From JAJPJE01 sp963848375 (GTDB lineage: Bacteria; Acidobacteriota; Terriglobia; Terriglobales; Acidobacteriaceae): a DNA stretch of 64,000 bases. Position 1 is the stretch's first letter. Each line of letters begins with the position of its first letter. The notes below the pieces were generated by a model. That model ran no database searches. It saw only the letters and a program-made list of their open reading frames with translations, and was not told where the DNA came from. Where the stretch lies: the NCBI GenBank assembly GCA_963848375.1, contig CAWKDK010000010.1:1-64000 (forward strand), given 5' to 3'. Shown in pieces: positions 15,838 to 25,789 of the stretch. Both the position numbers and the translations under genes were made by a program.

Positions 15838-17223
15838 CTATGGCTCCCATCCTCCCCCAAGCGCTCGGTACAACTGGACGTAGTTTTGCAACTCGGAGTC
15901 CCAAGCCTGCGCGAGCGTTAATTGCGAAGTTAAGTATTGTTGCTGCGTTACCAGCACTTCGAGGAAGCTCGTATATCCGCCCAGAAACCGTACATTTGCC
16001 AGACGCGCCGCTTCGCTGTAAGTGGCGGTCTGCTGCTCGATCTTCATTCGAAATTGTCGCGACTGTGAGTAACCAACCAAGCCGTTAGACACATCCTCTA
16101 GAGCCAGCTGAACAGTCTGCTTGTAGGCAAGTTCCGCTTCGTCTCGCTGCGCCCAGGCCAATCGATAGTTCGACCTGATGCGGCCTCCTTCGAACAATGG
16201 CTGCAGAGCTTGACCTCCAATCGACCAGAATGTTGCTGGGCCCTCCAGAAAACTAGTCAGTGACGTGCTCTGCGCGCCGAATGATCCGGTCAGCGAAAAT
16301 TGCGGAAAGAATGCTGCCTTCGCGACGCCGACGTTTGCGTTTGCGGAAACCAGCAACATCTCCGCCTGGCGCACATCCGGTCGTCGCTGCAGAATTGTCG
16401 AGGGAATACCCGCGGGCACTTCTGGCAAATGCGGTTGCTCAACAAGATCGAGTCCGCGCGCGACAGGGGCAGGATTTCTTCCAAGAAGAATGCTGACCGC
16501 ATTTTCTGTCTGCTCGATTGACTGACGCAGACTGATAATCTGCGACTCCGCCTGTTCTACCAGCAATTCCGCCTGTAATACGTCGGTCTGCGCGGATTCA
16601 CCACCCTTGAACTTGATGGTGTTGATCCTCAGCATCTCCTGGTCTGCTTTCAGAGTCTCCTTCGAGTACTCCAGTTGCGCGTCGAACTGCCGCAATAGAA
16701 AGTAATTGCTTGCTACGTTCGAGATCAGGGTTGTTCGCACCACCTCCTGCCCGAATTCCGTGGCTACCAGATTCGCGCGGGAAGCCTCGGTTGCACGACG
16801 AAATTGCCCCCAGAAATCGACGATGTACGACGCCTGCAGTCCGATCGAATCAAAGGTCGGCGCATTCTGGAACAATTGATTACGGACGTTCTGGATCGCG
16901 CCCGTCGCCTCTACCGATGGAAACTGATCAGCGCGTGTGATACCGACCTGAGCTTTTGCTTGCAGGATACGAGTGGCCGCGATCCGCAAATCGTAGTTGT
17001 TGGTGAGCGCTTCCCTGATCAGGTCTTCCAATACCTTATCCTGGAAAACCGTCCACCATTTCATTTCGGCAAAGTTTGGCGTGGAAGGTTGCGGCTGCGG
17101 GGAAGCACTCGGCGCGAGTCCACGATACTGGTCGGGGATCGCCACTGCCGGACGTTTATAGTTCGGCCCAACTTTGCAGGCGCAAAGCGCGAATAACAGC
17201 ACGAGAGCAATGGTAATTCTCAT
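15838..17223 (-). CDS. Outer-membrane efflux lipoprotein (OprM/NodT type)
   Basis: This 461-residue protein is the size of RND outer-membrane factors. A lipoprotein signal (LLFALCAC, cysteine near 16) precedes KVGPNYKRP, the classic OprM/NodT N-terminus. Two TolC-type repeats follow (first about 60-240, second about 260-455), with APTFDSIGLQASYIVDFWG and RRPDVRQAEMLL in the usual positions. It forms the trimeric outer-membrane duct. Its ATG overlaps the permease stop by four bases (ATGA). Confidence 0.93.
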   Translation of the reverse strand: MRITIALVLLFALCACKVGPNYKRPAVAIPDQYRGLAPSASPQPQPSTPNFAEMKWWTVFQDKVLEDLIREALTNNYDLRIAATRILQAKAQVGITRADQFPSVEATGAIQNVRNQLFQNAPTFDSIGLQASYIVDFWGQFRRATEASRANLVATEFGQEVVRTTLISNVASNYFLLRQFDAQLEYSKETLKADQEMLRINTIKFKGGESAQTDVLQAELLVEQAESQIISLRQSIEQTENAVSILLGRNPAPVARGLDLVEQPHLPEVPAGIPSTILQRRPDVRQAEMLLVSANANVGVAKAAFFPQFSLTGSFGAQSTSLTSFLEGPATFWSIGGQALQPLFEGGRIRSNYRLAWAQRDEAELAYKQTVQLALEDVSNGLVGYSQSRQFRMKIEQQTATYSEAARLANVRFLGGYTSFLEVLVTQQQYLTSQLTLAQAWDSELQNYVQLYRALGGGWEP

Positions 17224-20200
17224 GCCGCGCGCGCTCCTTCATGATCCGTTGTTGGCCCTCCTTCGACCGGCTTTGCTGCTCCCAAACGATGACCGAGCCG
17301 TTCGATCACAACGAACGAGACGGGTACGAAAAAGATCGCCAATAACGAAGCGGCCAACATCCCGCCAATGACCACTGTGCCCAACACCTGTCGTGAAATG
17401 GCGCCGGCTCCCGAAGCCAACCACAGCGGCACACAACCAAGAATGAACGCGAATGCCGTCATGAGAATCGGCCGCAACCTCAGCTTCGCACCCGACAGCG
17501 AGGCCTCGACCAATGGTTTGCCCTTGTCGTATTCCATCTTCGCGAATTCCACGATCAGGATCGCGTTCTTCGCCGCCAGGCCGATGAGCATCACCAGTCC
17601 GATCTGCGCGTAAACATCGTTCTCTAACCCGCGACCGAATAATGCCAGAAATGCTCCAAACACCGCGATCGGCGTGCCGAGCAAAACGGCAAACGGCAGC
17701 GTCCAGCTTTCGTACTGCGCCGCCATAATCAGAAAGACCACAAGGAAAGCGAGCGCGAACACGACGATCGGACTGACTCCCTCCGCTGCTTTCTTCTCCT
17801 GGTACGACATACCCATGTAGTCGAAGCCCATTTCTGCCGGCATGGTCTGCTTGAACGTTTCCTCCAGGGCAGCGATTGCCTGGCCGGAGCTGTACCCGGG
17901 AGCCGTGGAGGCATTGAGTTGTGCGGATTGGAATTGATTGAACCGCATGATGAACCCAGGCCCGCTGCGCGGCTCAGTGCCGGTCAATGTGCTCAGTGGG
18001 ACCATATCGCCCGCGGTATTCCGCACATAAAACTTGCCCAGATTATTTACATTCGTTCGATAGTCACCATCTGCTTGCACGTAGACCTGCCACTGCCGCC
18101 CGAAGCGATTGAAGTAATTCACCAGCGAGCCGCCCATAAACGTCTGCAGCGTTTGATAGACGTAAGCAAGATTTATTTGCTGGGTCAGCACCTTCGCCCT
18201 GTCAACTGTCACACCTACTTGCGGCACACCAAACAGAGCTGTCGTGGTAACACTCGCCAGCTCCGGACGCTTGCGCGCTGCGGCTAGAAAGGTCTGCAGG
18301 TTTTTCCCGAGAAAAGCGATGTCTTTGCCAGAGCGATCCTGCAAAACAAAGGTCACGCCGCCCGATGTGCCCACACCTGGAATTGCGGGCGGTGGAAATG
18401 CAAATGCAATCCCAGAAGTTACCTTGGAAAGAGTGTTGGTAAGGTGCTCTTTGATTGCTTCGTATTTCTCCTCCGGCGCCTTTCGTTCTTCCCACGGCTT
18501 CAATGAAATCCAGAAGAACGCACTGTACGTGGTGTTAACTCCACTCAACATGCTGTACCCGATCACAGAGCTCACATGCTCCACGCCGGGCGTCTTCATG
18601 ATGATGTCCTCGACTTCCTTCGAAGCATCGCCGGTTCGCTGCAGCGAAGACGCATCCGGAAGTTGCAGACCGGCATAAACGAAACCCTGATCTTCATCGG
18701 GAAGGAAGCTGGTCGGAATCTTCTTCCCAAAAAATCCAGCCGCCAAACAGAGCACTAAGAGCAGAACAAACGCAAAACCCGCCTTGTGAATCAAGTGTCC
18801 GCACGCACTCACGTAGCCGTCGGTAGCCCTGCCAAACACGCGGTTAAACCACTTGAAGAAGGCCCCTAGCGGGCCGCGCGTCGGCTTCCTCGGCTTCAAT
18901 AACAAGGCCGAAAGTGCAGGACTCAATGTCAATGCGTTGAACGCAGAGAAGATGACAGACACTGCAATCGTCACCGCGAACTGCTGATACATTCTCCCGG
19001 TGATACCAGGAATGAATGCGGTTGGAACGAACACTGCGGAAAGAATCAGCGCGATCGCGACTACGGGCCCTGACACTTCGTCCATCGCCTTTACGGTCGC
19101 CTCTTTTGGCGACAAGCCATGTTCGATGTGATGCTCCACTGCTTCCACCACTACGATTGCGTCGTCAACCACCAGTCCAATCGCAAGCACCAACCCGAAT
19201 AGCGACAGCGTATTAATCGAGAATCCCAGCAGCGGGAACACAATGAAGGTGCCAATCAAAGACACCGGAACCGCGAGCAATGGAATCAACGTGGCGCGCC
19301 AGCCTTGCAGGAAGATGTAGACCACCAGGATCACCAGCGCGATAGCCTCCAGCAACGTGTGCTGGATCTCTTTCAATCCTTCGGTGACCGCCAACGTGGT
19401 GTCGAGCGGGATTACATAGTCGAGACCTTGTGGGAACCGGGTCTTCGTTTCTTCCATCAACTTCCGCACACCCGCTGCGGTTTGGACCGCATTGCTTCCG
19501 GGCAACTGGTAGATGGCGAGCAATGCTGACGGCTTGCCGTCCAATCTGCCTTGAAGTGCGTACGTCTGCGCTCCCAACTCGATGCGCGCAACGTCTTTCA
19601 GTCGGAGAATGCCTCCATCCGGTTGAGCGCGCACAATGATGTTGCCGAATTCTTCCGCCGAAGGCAGGCGTCCCGGAGCCCTGACGGTGTACGTAAACTG
19701 CTGTCCCTGCGGAACCGGTTCGCTGCCGATCTGCCCCGCAGGATTCACCGTATTCTGCGTCTGGATCGCATTGATGATCTCGGGAACGGTGATATTCAGA
19801 CTCGCGAGTTTGTCAGGATTGACCCAGCACCGCATGGCATATTGCCCGGCGCCAAACACCGTCACCGAGGCGACCCCAGGTATGCGCGTCAATGCATCGT
19901 TAATGTTGATGATTCCGTAATTGGCCAGAAAAATATTGTCGTAAAGATTCGTGGGCGAGTAGAGCGCAATCATCATCAACGGCGCCGCAGTCGACTTCTG
20001 CACCGTCACGCCATACTGGTTCACCGAACTGGGCAACTGTGAAGTGGCCTGGTTCACACGCATCTGCGAAAGGATCTGATCGGTATTAGTCTCTGTCGCA
20101 ATGTCGAAGTTCACCGTCAGCTTCATCGAACCATCGCTGCCGTTCAGCGAATACATGTAGTTCATGTTGTCGACGCCGGCCATCTGCTGCTCGATCGGCG

Positions 20201-20387
20201 TCGCCACTGACTGCGCGACGGTTTCGGCATCAGCACCAAGATAGGTCGTCTGCACTTGAATTTCAGGAGGCGCGATCTTCGGAAATTGCGCCGTCGGCAG
20301 GCTGAGCATCGCGACGACGCCAGCGATGACCATCAGGATCGAAATAACCATCGCCACAATCGGGCGATTGATGAAAAATTTAGACAT
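17220..20387 (-). CDS. RND efflux permease, HAE1 family (AcrB/MexB-like)
   Basis: This 1055-residue inner-membrane permease has the full 12-helix, two-large-loop RND architecture. It starts SKFFINRPIVAMVISILMV, has PTAQFPKIAPPEI and the proton-relay motif AIGLVVDDAIVVVEA in TM4, and the late motif GLAAKNAILIVEFA. The HAE1 family exports hydrophobic and amphiphilic drugs, dyes or bile salts by proton antiport, working with the adaptor and OM factor encoded beside it. It lies three bases after the adaptor gene. The frame is intact, unlike the second RND permease in this window. Confidence 0.95.
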   Translation of the reverse strand: MSKFFINRPIVAMVISILMVIAGVVAMLSLPTAQFPKIAPPEIQVQTTYLGADAETVAQSVATPIEQQMAGVDNMNYMYSLNGSDGSMKLTVNFDIATETNTDQILSQMRVNQATSQLPSSVNQYGVTVQKSTAAPLMMIALYSPTNLYDNIFLANYGIININDALTRIPGVASVTVFGAGQYAMRCWVNPDKLASLNITVPEIINAIQTQNTVNPAGQIGSEPVPQGQQFTYTVRAPGRLPSAEEFGNIIVRAQPDGGILRLKDVARIELGAQTYALQGRLDGKPSALLAIYQLPGSNAVQTAAGVRKLMEETKTRFPQGLDYVIPLDTTLAVTEGLKEIQHTLLEAIALVILVVYIFLQGWRATLIPLLAVPVSLIGTFIVFPLLGFSINTLSLFGLVLAIGLVVDDAIVVVEAVEHHIEHGLSPKEATVKAMDEVSGPVVAIALILSAVFVPTAFIPGITGRMYQQFAVTIAVSVIFSAFNALTLSPALSALLLKPRKPTRGPLGAFFKWFNRVFGRATDGYVSACGHLIHKAGFAFVLLLVLCLAAGFFGKKIPTSFLPDEDQGFVYAGLQLPDASSLQRTGDASKEVEDIIMKTPGVEHVSSVIGYSMLSGVNTTYSAFFWISLKPWEERKAPEEKYEAIKEHLTNTLSKVTSGIAFAFPPPAIPGVGTSGGVTFVLQDRSGKDIAFLGKNLQTFLAAARKRPELASVTTTALFGVPQVGVTVDRAKVLTQQINLAYVYQTLQTFMGGSLVNYFNRFGRQWQVYVQADGDYRTNVNNLGKFYVRNTAGDMVPLSTLTGTEPRSGPGFIMRFNQFQSAQLNASTAPGYSSGQAIAALEETFKQTMPAEMGFDYMGMSYQEKKAAEGVSPIVVFALAFLVVFLIMAAQYESWTLPFAVLLGTPIAVFGAFLALFGRGLENDVYAQIGLVMLIGLAAKNAILIVEFAKMEYDKGKPLVEASLSGAKLRLRPILMTAFAFILGCVPLWLASGAGAISRQVLGTVVIGGMLAASLLAIFFVPVSFVVIERLGHRLGAAKPVEGGPTTDHEGARAA

Positions 20388-20390
20388 GGG

Positions 20391-21581
20391 TCAGTTGGCC
20401 CCGGCCGACGCAGTTTCCACATATGGTTTCGCGCTGACGGGCATGCCTTCACGCACCTTCATGAATCCTTCTACGACGACTTTCTCGCCAGGCTTCAACC
20501 CTTCGGTGACTATCCAATTAGATCCAACCTTTTCCGCCACTTTTACCGGCCGGAAGGTGGCCTTGTTGTCTGGTCCTACGACCACGACCTGATACGCAGA
20601 TTGAACTTCGATGACTGCGCGCTGAGGAACCAGCAGAGCATTCTTGTTGTCGCCGGTTTTCATACGAACGCGTCCGAAACCGCCGGGACGAAGGACAGCG
20701 TCTGAATTTGGAAATTCGGCTGCTATCTGAATCGTTCCAGTCTGCGAACTTACCTCTCGGTTCACCAGGATGACGCGGCCTTTGCGGGGATATGGAACTT
20801 CGTTCGCCTGTATATATTCCACCGGTGTCACTGGAGTTCTTCCGTTTCCACGCATGACGGCGCCAATCTTTCCAGCAACGCTGAGATATGCGTTCTCGCT
20901 GATAGAGAAATAAGCGCGGATCGGATTCACTTTCGAAATGGTTGTCATCTTCGTCGTGGTCCCAACCAAGTCGCCAACTTGTGAGGTCGCCCGGCCAGCG
21001 ATTCCATCGATTGGTGAGTACACCTTCGTCCACGCCAGATTGAGTTGCGCCTGTTCCACCTGCGCCTCGGCTGCCGCAACCTGCGCTTTGCCGGCGGCTT
21101 GCGCAGCTCGATCGTTATCCAGTTGTTTCTGCGGAATCGCATTTTGCTCAGCCAATGGCGTGTCCCGAATGACGTCGGTGTCTGCTTTAGACAGACCCGC
21201 GTGCGCTTGCGCGAGCTGAGCCTTTGCTTGATCGAGAGCTGCGACAAAGGGTCGAGGATCTATCTCGAAGAGCAGCTCGCCTTTATTTACAAAAAAACCT
21301 TCTTTATAGTTCTGCTTAAGCAGGTAGCCTTGGACCTTAGGCACGATTTCCGCATTGGTGTCCCCATTCAGTTGCGCAACCCATTCGGTATAGATCGGAA
21401 CATCCTGCTGGATCACATCTGCTGTCTGCACTTCGGGTGGAGACGGTGCAGCCGTGGGTTTCTTCTCACCGCAAGCGACCGCGATCACTATCATGGCAAG
21501 AAGGATCAGTACACGATAGGACTCAGGACAAGTGGCCATCCTTCCGGATGAGGTACTCTGCCCCGTAAGTTGGGTCTTCAT
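20391..21581 (-). CDS. RND periplasmic adaptor (AcrA/MexA-like lipoprotein)
   Basis: The start ATG 21581 (396 residues) has CGGAG nine bases upstream; the further upstream ATG at 21635 is unsupported. A lipoprotein-type signal ends AVACGEKK. Then come the biotinyl-lipoyl half (VPKVQGYLLKQNYKEGFFVNKG, FEIDPRPF), an Ala/Gln-rich coiled-coil hairpin (about 110-175), the other lipoyl half (WTKVYSPIDGIAGRA), a beta-barrel and a membrane-proximal domain. It bridges permease and outer-membrane factor. It is the first gene of the three-gene minus-strand efflux operon. Confidence 0.93.
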   Translation of the reverse strand: MKTQLTGQSTSSGRMATCPESYRVLILLAMIVIAVACGEKKPTAAPSPPEVQTADVIQQDVPIYTEWVAQLNGDTNAEIVPKVQGYLLKQNYKEGFFVNKGELLFEIDPRPFVAALDQAKAQLAQAHAGLSKADTDVIRDTPLAEQNAIPQKQLDNDRAAQAAGKAQVAAAEAQVEQAQLNLAWTKVYSPIDGIAGRATSQVGDLVGTTTKMTTISKVNPIRAYFSISENAYLSVAGKIGAVMRGNGRTPVTPVEYIQANEVPYPRKGRVILVNREVSSQTGTIQIAAEFPNSDAVLRPGGFGRVRMKTGDNKNALLVPQRAVIEVQSAYQVVVVGPDNKATFRPVKVAEKVGSNWIVTEGLKPGEKVVVEGFMKVREGMPVSAKPYVETASAGAN

Positions 21582-21828
21582 CGACGGCACTCCGCTGCTT
21601 AAGGCAAAGCGTGATCTAGGTCGGGCTAAAAACAATTCATTTTTACGGCGCTGCTGCCGACAAGACCACTAGTAACATTCCTAGTCTGCAGGCATTTGCG
21701 CTTTGCCCGCGCGAGCAGCGAGTATGTGAGACTGCCTTTCCCATTAATGCTTAAGGCGCGAAACAGGTCCGTGTAAATGCGCCATCCGATGCATGTATGG
21801 AATTACAGATAGTCGTCTGTCGTCCGAT

Positions 21829-22857
21829 TTATTTTTCGGCGGTAGTGACGAGCGCAGCCGCGGGCCACTCATCATTCGTGCGATGCCAGGTTTTGTCGGG
21901 ATTGTAGAGCTCGATCTTTTTGGCAATACCTAGAGTGTCCGGCCCAAGGTCTTTCTGGTAGACGATGCCGTCCTGGTTGCAGATGAATGTCTTGACGCCG
22001 GTAACACGATATTCCGCCGGAGCTGCGATCAGTGCGAAACCGCCGATCATGGCTCCTTGAATCACGTAGTCAAGTTTTCCCATCGGGGCAGCCGGACCCT
22101 GTCCTTTCAAAACCTTGAAGTAATAGCCGTGATAAGCAGATCGTTTGTCGATCGAATAGCCTTCCTCAATTGCTCGAGCGACAGGTTCACTGATTGGGCC
22201 ACCCGGTGTTCCATCTGGATTCTTCCAATACAATCCATCCTTCTTCCCCGGCGTACTGATGATCTTTTGCGCATACTGATTGACTCCCGAATCATCGTGA
22301 ATTGCCGATGCGTACTCATGCTGCGCATCGACGAAGCCCCGGCAAACCTGAATCGCGTCTAGCTCATTTGCCCCGATGCGGCGGTACAAGATCTCGGCTC
22401 GGCCTGCTTTTGAATCAAAGATCCACCTTCCATTCATCTTCACGATTGGAACCGGGAAAGGCCACTTCTCATCGCCAACCACAAGGACCGCGCGATTGGG
22501 TTTCGACGGGTCGATCTTCAGCGTGTTCTTTTCTTGAGCAAGAGCCGCGAACTTCATGACGTTGGTCTTATCTTGCACGGGGTCAGCCGAGGAAATGAAG
22601 TCCTCTCCATCCGGGCCAAAGATCGCCAGCAGGGACGGCACGTCGTAATCTCCGGCTGCCTTCACAAGTACTTCGACCGCTTGCTGCGGTGTGGCGAATG
22701 ATTTCTGGTTGGTGGCATTAGCGGACGGCGCAGGCGATTGCTGCGCTAATGAGAGCTGCGCGGCAATCAGCAACACGATGACGGCGATGCGCGCAACAGG
22801 CGAGCGCATTATCAGTCTTTTCGGAAGCATGCCAGTCGTCTCCATGGTGGTTTTCAC
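21829..22857 (-). CDS. DUF2950-family exported protein
   Basis: The product is 342 residues with a signal peptide (VIVLLIAAQLSLAQ). The DUF2950 domain covers nearly all of the mature part: FATPQQAVEVLVKAAGDYDVPSLLAIFG at the N-terminus and AYHGYYFKVLKGQGPAAP later. Function is unknown in this family; it is often paired with DUF3300 as here. Its start overlaps the stop of the DUF3300 gene by four bases (ATGA), so translational coupling is likely. Envelope or stress roles are inference. Confidence 0.88.
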   Translation of the reverse strand: MKTTMETTGMLPKRLIMRSPVARIAVIVLLIAAQLSLAQQSPAPSANATNQKSFATPQQAVEVLVKAAGDYDVPSLLAIFGPDGEDFISSADPVQDKTNVMKFAALAQEKNTLKIDPSKPNRAVLVVGDEKWPFPVPIVKMNGRWIFDSKAGRAEILYRRIGANELDAIQVCRGFVDAQHEYASAIHDDSGVNQYAQKIISTPGKKDGLYWKNPDGTPGGPISEPVARAIEEGYSIDKRSAYHGYYFKVLKGQGPAAPMGKLDYVIQGAMIGGFALIAAPAEYRVTGVKTFICNQDGIVYQKDLGPDTLGIAKKIELYNPDKTWHRTNDEWPAAALVTTAEK

Positions 22858-24140
22858 CTACGCCTTCCGCCGCCACCACCGCGCCCCATGCTCGAAGCAC
22901 CTCTCGAACCGCTGGCTCGAGCACCGCTCCCGCTCATCCCATTTGCCCCGCCAGAGAAGGCACTTGTGCTCCTGGCGCTTGAAGTATTCGGAACACTGCG
23001 GTTGCCAACACGATCGCCCCCGCCGCCTGTGCCGGCTCCGGCCGAACCTCTGCTCGCCGCGCGGTCGGCCCCTCCTGCTGCTTGACGCTCTGCCGCTCGA
23101 TTTGCGTTCCCCGACGGCGACCCCATCGCGCGGCTGGTTCCACTCGCCTGCCTCGACTGAGCGTTTGCCTGACGAGTGGCCATCGAATCGCCGCGCGCTG
23201 TGCCACCATATTGATTAGCAACTCTTTGGTTGGAGTAAGGAGCTCCACCACGGTGCTGCGGGTTGTGCTGCCAGTTATTGTTTCCGCCTGAGCGATTGCC
23301 AATCTGATTGTTGACGTTCTGTCGGTTGTAGTTCTTTACGTAATTGTTGTTGACGTTGACGTTCACATCATTGTGGCCCCAGCCAGCTCCATAGCCCCAA
23401 CCTCCACCCCACGCCGCTCCCATCGCGACTCCAACACCAAACGAGATCGCCATGCCCGCGGCATAGTAACCAGCTGGTGGGTAGACAATCGGCGGATACG
23501 GATAGACTGGCGGTCCGTAAACAACAGTCGGGTTGTAGCTCGGGACATACACCACCTGCGGGCTCGCCTGTTCAACAACGATCACAGATTTGTTTTCGAC
23601 GACCTTGGTCTCGACTTTTTGTTGTTCACTGCTTTTCAGGTTGCCCGCATCCTTCGCCTTCTTGCGCATGCGCTGAACCGCTTCCATGACGTCGCCCTGT
23701 TGCGCAAGGAAAGCATTGCCCAAATCCGTCGTCCATTTGATGTTCTCTGACATCTGTTTCACGACGTCGGGCAGAGACGCCATTGCCTGAATACTGGGAT
23801 CCCAGCCTTGCTTCTCGACGGCTTCAGCCAGAGCCTTGTCTTTGAGCTCTTTGTTTTTTTCCAGCCATTGCTGAAGTTGAATGATTTCGAGCGGGTAGGT
23901 GGACGCCACGAGGGTTTGACTCAGCAGCGGATCAGGATAGAGTGCGATCGGTGCAACCAGAGAATCGAGTTGCTCGGGCGGAAGCTTCGCTGCAGCCTCC
24001 TGAGATGAGTCTTGTCCTTGAGAAGAGTCTTGCGGCTGCGCCACCAGCACTCCGTCGCCCGGCATCAGCATGAGTGCAACGACACCGGCTAAGAGACGTC
24101 TCAGCCCGTTCTGACATGCTTTGAGGGCCATCCTTTTCAT
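22854..24140 (-). CDS. DUF3300-family exported protein with Gly/Asn-rich tail
   Basis: This 428-residue protein has an N-terminal signal peptide. DUF3300 spans about residues 45-215 (LVAPIALYPDPLLSQTLVASTYPLEI, WDPSIQAMASLPDVVKQM). A Pro/Tyr/Val stretch, YGPPVYPYPPIVYPPAGYYAAG, and a Gly-rich membrane-like segment follow, then a long Asn/Arg/Gly/Ser/Ala-rich low-complexity tail ending GRGGGGGRRR. The tail is RNA-binding-like in composition but secreted. It is translationally coupled to DUF2950. The pair stands beside the efflux operon on the same strand, but with about 250 bp between. Confidence 0.9.
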   Translation of the reverse strand: MKRMALKACQNGLRRLLAGVVALMLMPGDGVLVAQPQDSSQGQDSSQEAAAKLPPEQLDSLVAPIALYPDPLLSQTLVASTYPLEIIQLQQWLEKNKELKDKALAEAVEKQGWDPSIQAMASLPDVVKQMSENIKWTTDLGNAFLAQQGDVMEAVQRMRKKAKDAGNLKSSEQQKVETKVVENKSVIVVEQASPQVVYVPSYNPTVVYGPPVYPYPPIVYPPAGYYAAGMAISFGVGVAMGAAWGGGWGYGAGWGHNDVNVNVNNNYVKNYNRQNVNNQIGNRSGGNNNWQHNPQHRGGAPYSNQRVANQYGGTARGDSMATRQANAQSRQASGTSRAMGSPSGNANRAAERQAAGGADRAASRGSAGAGTGGGGDRVGNRSVPNTSSARSTSAFSGGANGMSGSGARASGSRGASSMGRGGGGGRRR

Positions 24141-24383
24141 GGTGAATGCCCTTCCTCTCGCCCGCGGTAGAATCCTTAGCCGCGCGGACAGCGCGACCAG
24201 CGTTTCAAAGCAATCAATCGCGCGATCGACAGTCTCACTTCACTGCCTCGAATCATAGGGTCAGTCATCGGGACACGATACTGGGAAAACTGCTAGTGGC
24301 GATATCCGCGCAATTGGGTTTAGTTGTAGCCCGTGGCGTTGAGAAGAGCAGAACGGTCAGATCTTGGCATCCCCTGGTTCAAA

Positions 24384-25115
24384 ATGTTTCCGTCAGGATG
24401 TGGAAAAATCCTGAGTCGCTCTCGAGTCTTCGCAGGTGTGCTGCTCATCGGTTACTGCTTCGCGCAGGAGAACGCAACGGCGGTGGATCAACAGTCCCCC
24501 AGGGACAAACAAATCAATGTCAACTGGATTTACGGCGCTTATGTTCCCAAGGACGTTGCTCTTGAGCCCTTGACCAACGAGGGGCGTTGGAGACTCTACT
24601 TACGCCAGACGTATACCACTCCAGGCATTTACGTAAAAACCATTCTTTTCACAACGCGCGACCAGATTCAAAACAGTCCCGCCGAGTGGGGAGACGGCAT
24701 TGAGGGATACGCAAAGAGAGTCGGTTCACGACAAGCCCAATTCGTCATTCAGAACTCACTAAGCGCTGCGGGAAATGCCGTCGCGGGTTGGGAGCCCAGA
24801 TACGATCGTTGTCGCTGCGACGGCTTGTGGCCGCGCACGCGCCACGCGATCATTCGAAATTTTGTGACTTACGATCGAACCGAGAAAGCCCTTCGTCCCC
24901 AATTGTTCTCATATGCCGCTGCATTTGGGGGAGCTGCTATCGCCGCGACATGGTATCCAGGGAATCCGAATGTGCTCGTCAAGGGCTATCAGGGAGCAAT
25001 TACCCAAGTGGGAGTCGGAATAGGAGTGAACTGGCTGGCTGAATTCGCTCCTGAGATTACGCGGGTAATTCGGCGGAAGAAAGAACCTGACAACTCAGTG
25101 AAAAGCGGCAAGTAG
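24384..25115 (+). CDS. Hypothetical exported/membrane protein
   Basis: Start ATG 24384 (243 residues) is preferred over a GTG at 24333 because it puts a signal peptide (RVFAGVLLIGYCFAQ) at the N-terminus. The mature part has NVNWIYGAYVPKD, a region with YRQTYTTPGIYVKTIL, and a C-terminal GVGIGVNWLAEFAPEI segment with mixed hydrophobicity. No family is recognised; similar genes occur in Acidobacteria next to envelope genes (from memory, not checked). It is divergent from the DUF3300 gene. Confidence 0.6.
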   Translation: MFPSGCGKILSRSRVFAGVLLIGYCFAQENATAVDQQSPRDKQINVNWIYGAYVPKDVALEPLTNEGRWRLYLRQTYTTPGIYVKTILFTTRDQIQNSPAEWGDGIEGYAKRVGSRQAQFVIQNSLSAAGNAVAGWEPRYDRCRCDGLWPRTRHAIIRNFVTYDRTEKALRPQLFSYAAAFGGAAIAATWYPGNPNVLVKGYQGAITQVGVGIGVNWLAEFAPEITRVIRRKKEPDNSVKSGK

Positions 25116-25126
25116 GCTTCTTGCCG
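25106..25126. terminator. Weak stem-loop at the end of the hypothetical exported-protein gene
   Basis: CGGCAAG and CTTGCCG form a seven-base stem with a seven-base loop that contains the stop codon of the preceding gene. No T-run follows, so an intrinsic terminator is only possible. It lies before the frameshifted AI-2E gene. Confidence 0.25.
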
Positions 25127-25189
25127 AAACAATATCCAGACGGAAAGCGTATTTATCCACTCTCGTTTGTGGCTTCGGGAGAACCAGTC

Positions 25190-25789
25190 ATGACCTTTGA
25201 ACAACCGGTGCGCGACAAGGACTACTTAAATCGCTCCGTCGAAGTCTCCATCCATGTTGGGTTGGCTGTTCTGCTGGTTTGGTCGTGTTTCCTCATATTG
25301 CGACCATTTCTCCCGCCGGTTACATGGGGAATTGTCGTCGCCATTGCGCTTTACCCGTGGTACTGCAAGCTAGCTGTTCTTCTTGGCGACCGTCGAACGT
25401 TCGCCGCGGTGCTGTGCACTGTTGTTCTCCTGGCGCTGTTGATCGTTCCGATCTACTTGCTGACAGGAACACTGGTTGAAGGCGTACAGACACTGACAGC
25501 GCGCCTCAAGGACGGAACGCTCAACGTACCACCGCCACCGCCAGCCGTCGCGAACTGGCCCATTATTGGCACGTCTTTGAATCGCGTCTGGCTGCTCGCT
25601 TCCAACAACCTCAACGATCTGTTGAGCAGCTTCGCTCCCCAAATCAGGGCCGCCATTAGCGGGCTGCTCTCAGCTTCTGCGGGAGCTAGCTTTTACAGTG
25701 CTGCAATTCGTTCTCTCGATCGTGGTTGCCGGGGTCCTTCTTGCCAGTGCCGAAGGTGCCGGCAAGGCGACACGCTCACTTGCGAATAG
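25190..25789 (+). CDS. AI-2E (UPF0118) family transporter, N-terminal part; frameshifted
   Basis: Starts at ATG 25190 with GGGAG eight bases upstream. The true N-terminal half ends about base 25695, with the AI-2E/UPF0118 layout: two initial membrane helices, then TLVEGVQTLTARLKDGT, LNRVWLLASNNLNDLL and the GLLSASAGA segment. After a TTTT run at 25691-25694 the frame goes astray and the last about 30 codons are nonsense. Removing one T restores SAGASFTVLQFVLSIV and a full 359-codon permease. The family is widespread; most members export small solutes or ions, and a few export AI-2. Confidence 0.8.
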   Translation: MTFEQPVRDKDYLNRSVEVSIHVGLAVLLVWSCFLILRPFLPPVTWGIVVAIALYPWYCKLAVLLGDRRTFAAVLCTVVLLALLIVPIYLLTGTLVEGVQTLTARLKDGTLNVPPPPPAVANWPIIGTSLNRVWLLASNNLNDLLSSFAPQIRAAISGLLSASAGASFYSAAIRSLDRGCRGPSCQCRRCRQGDTLTCE

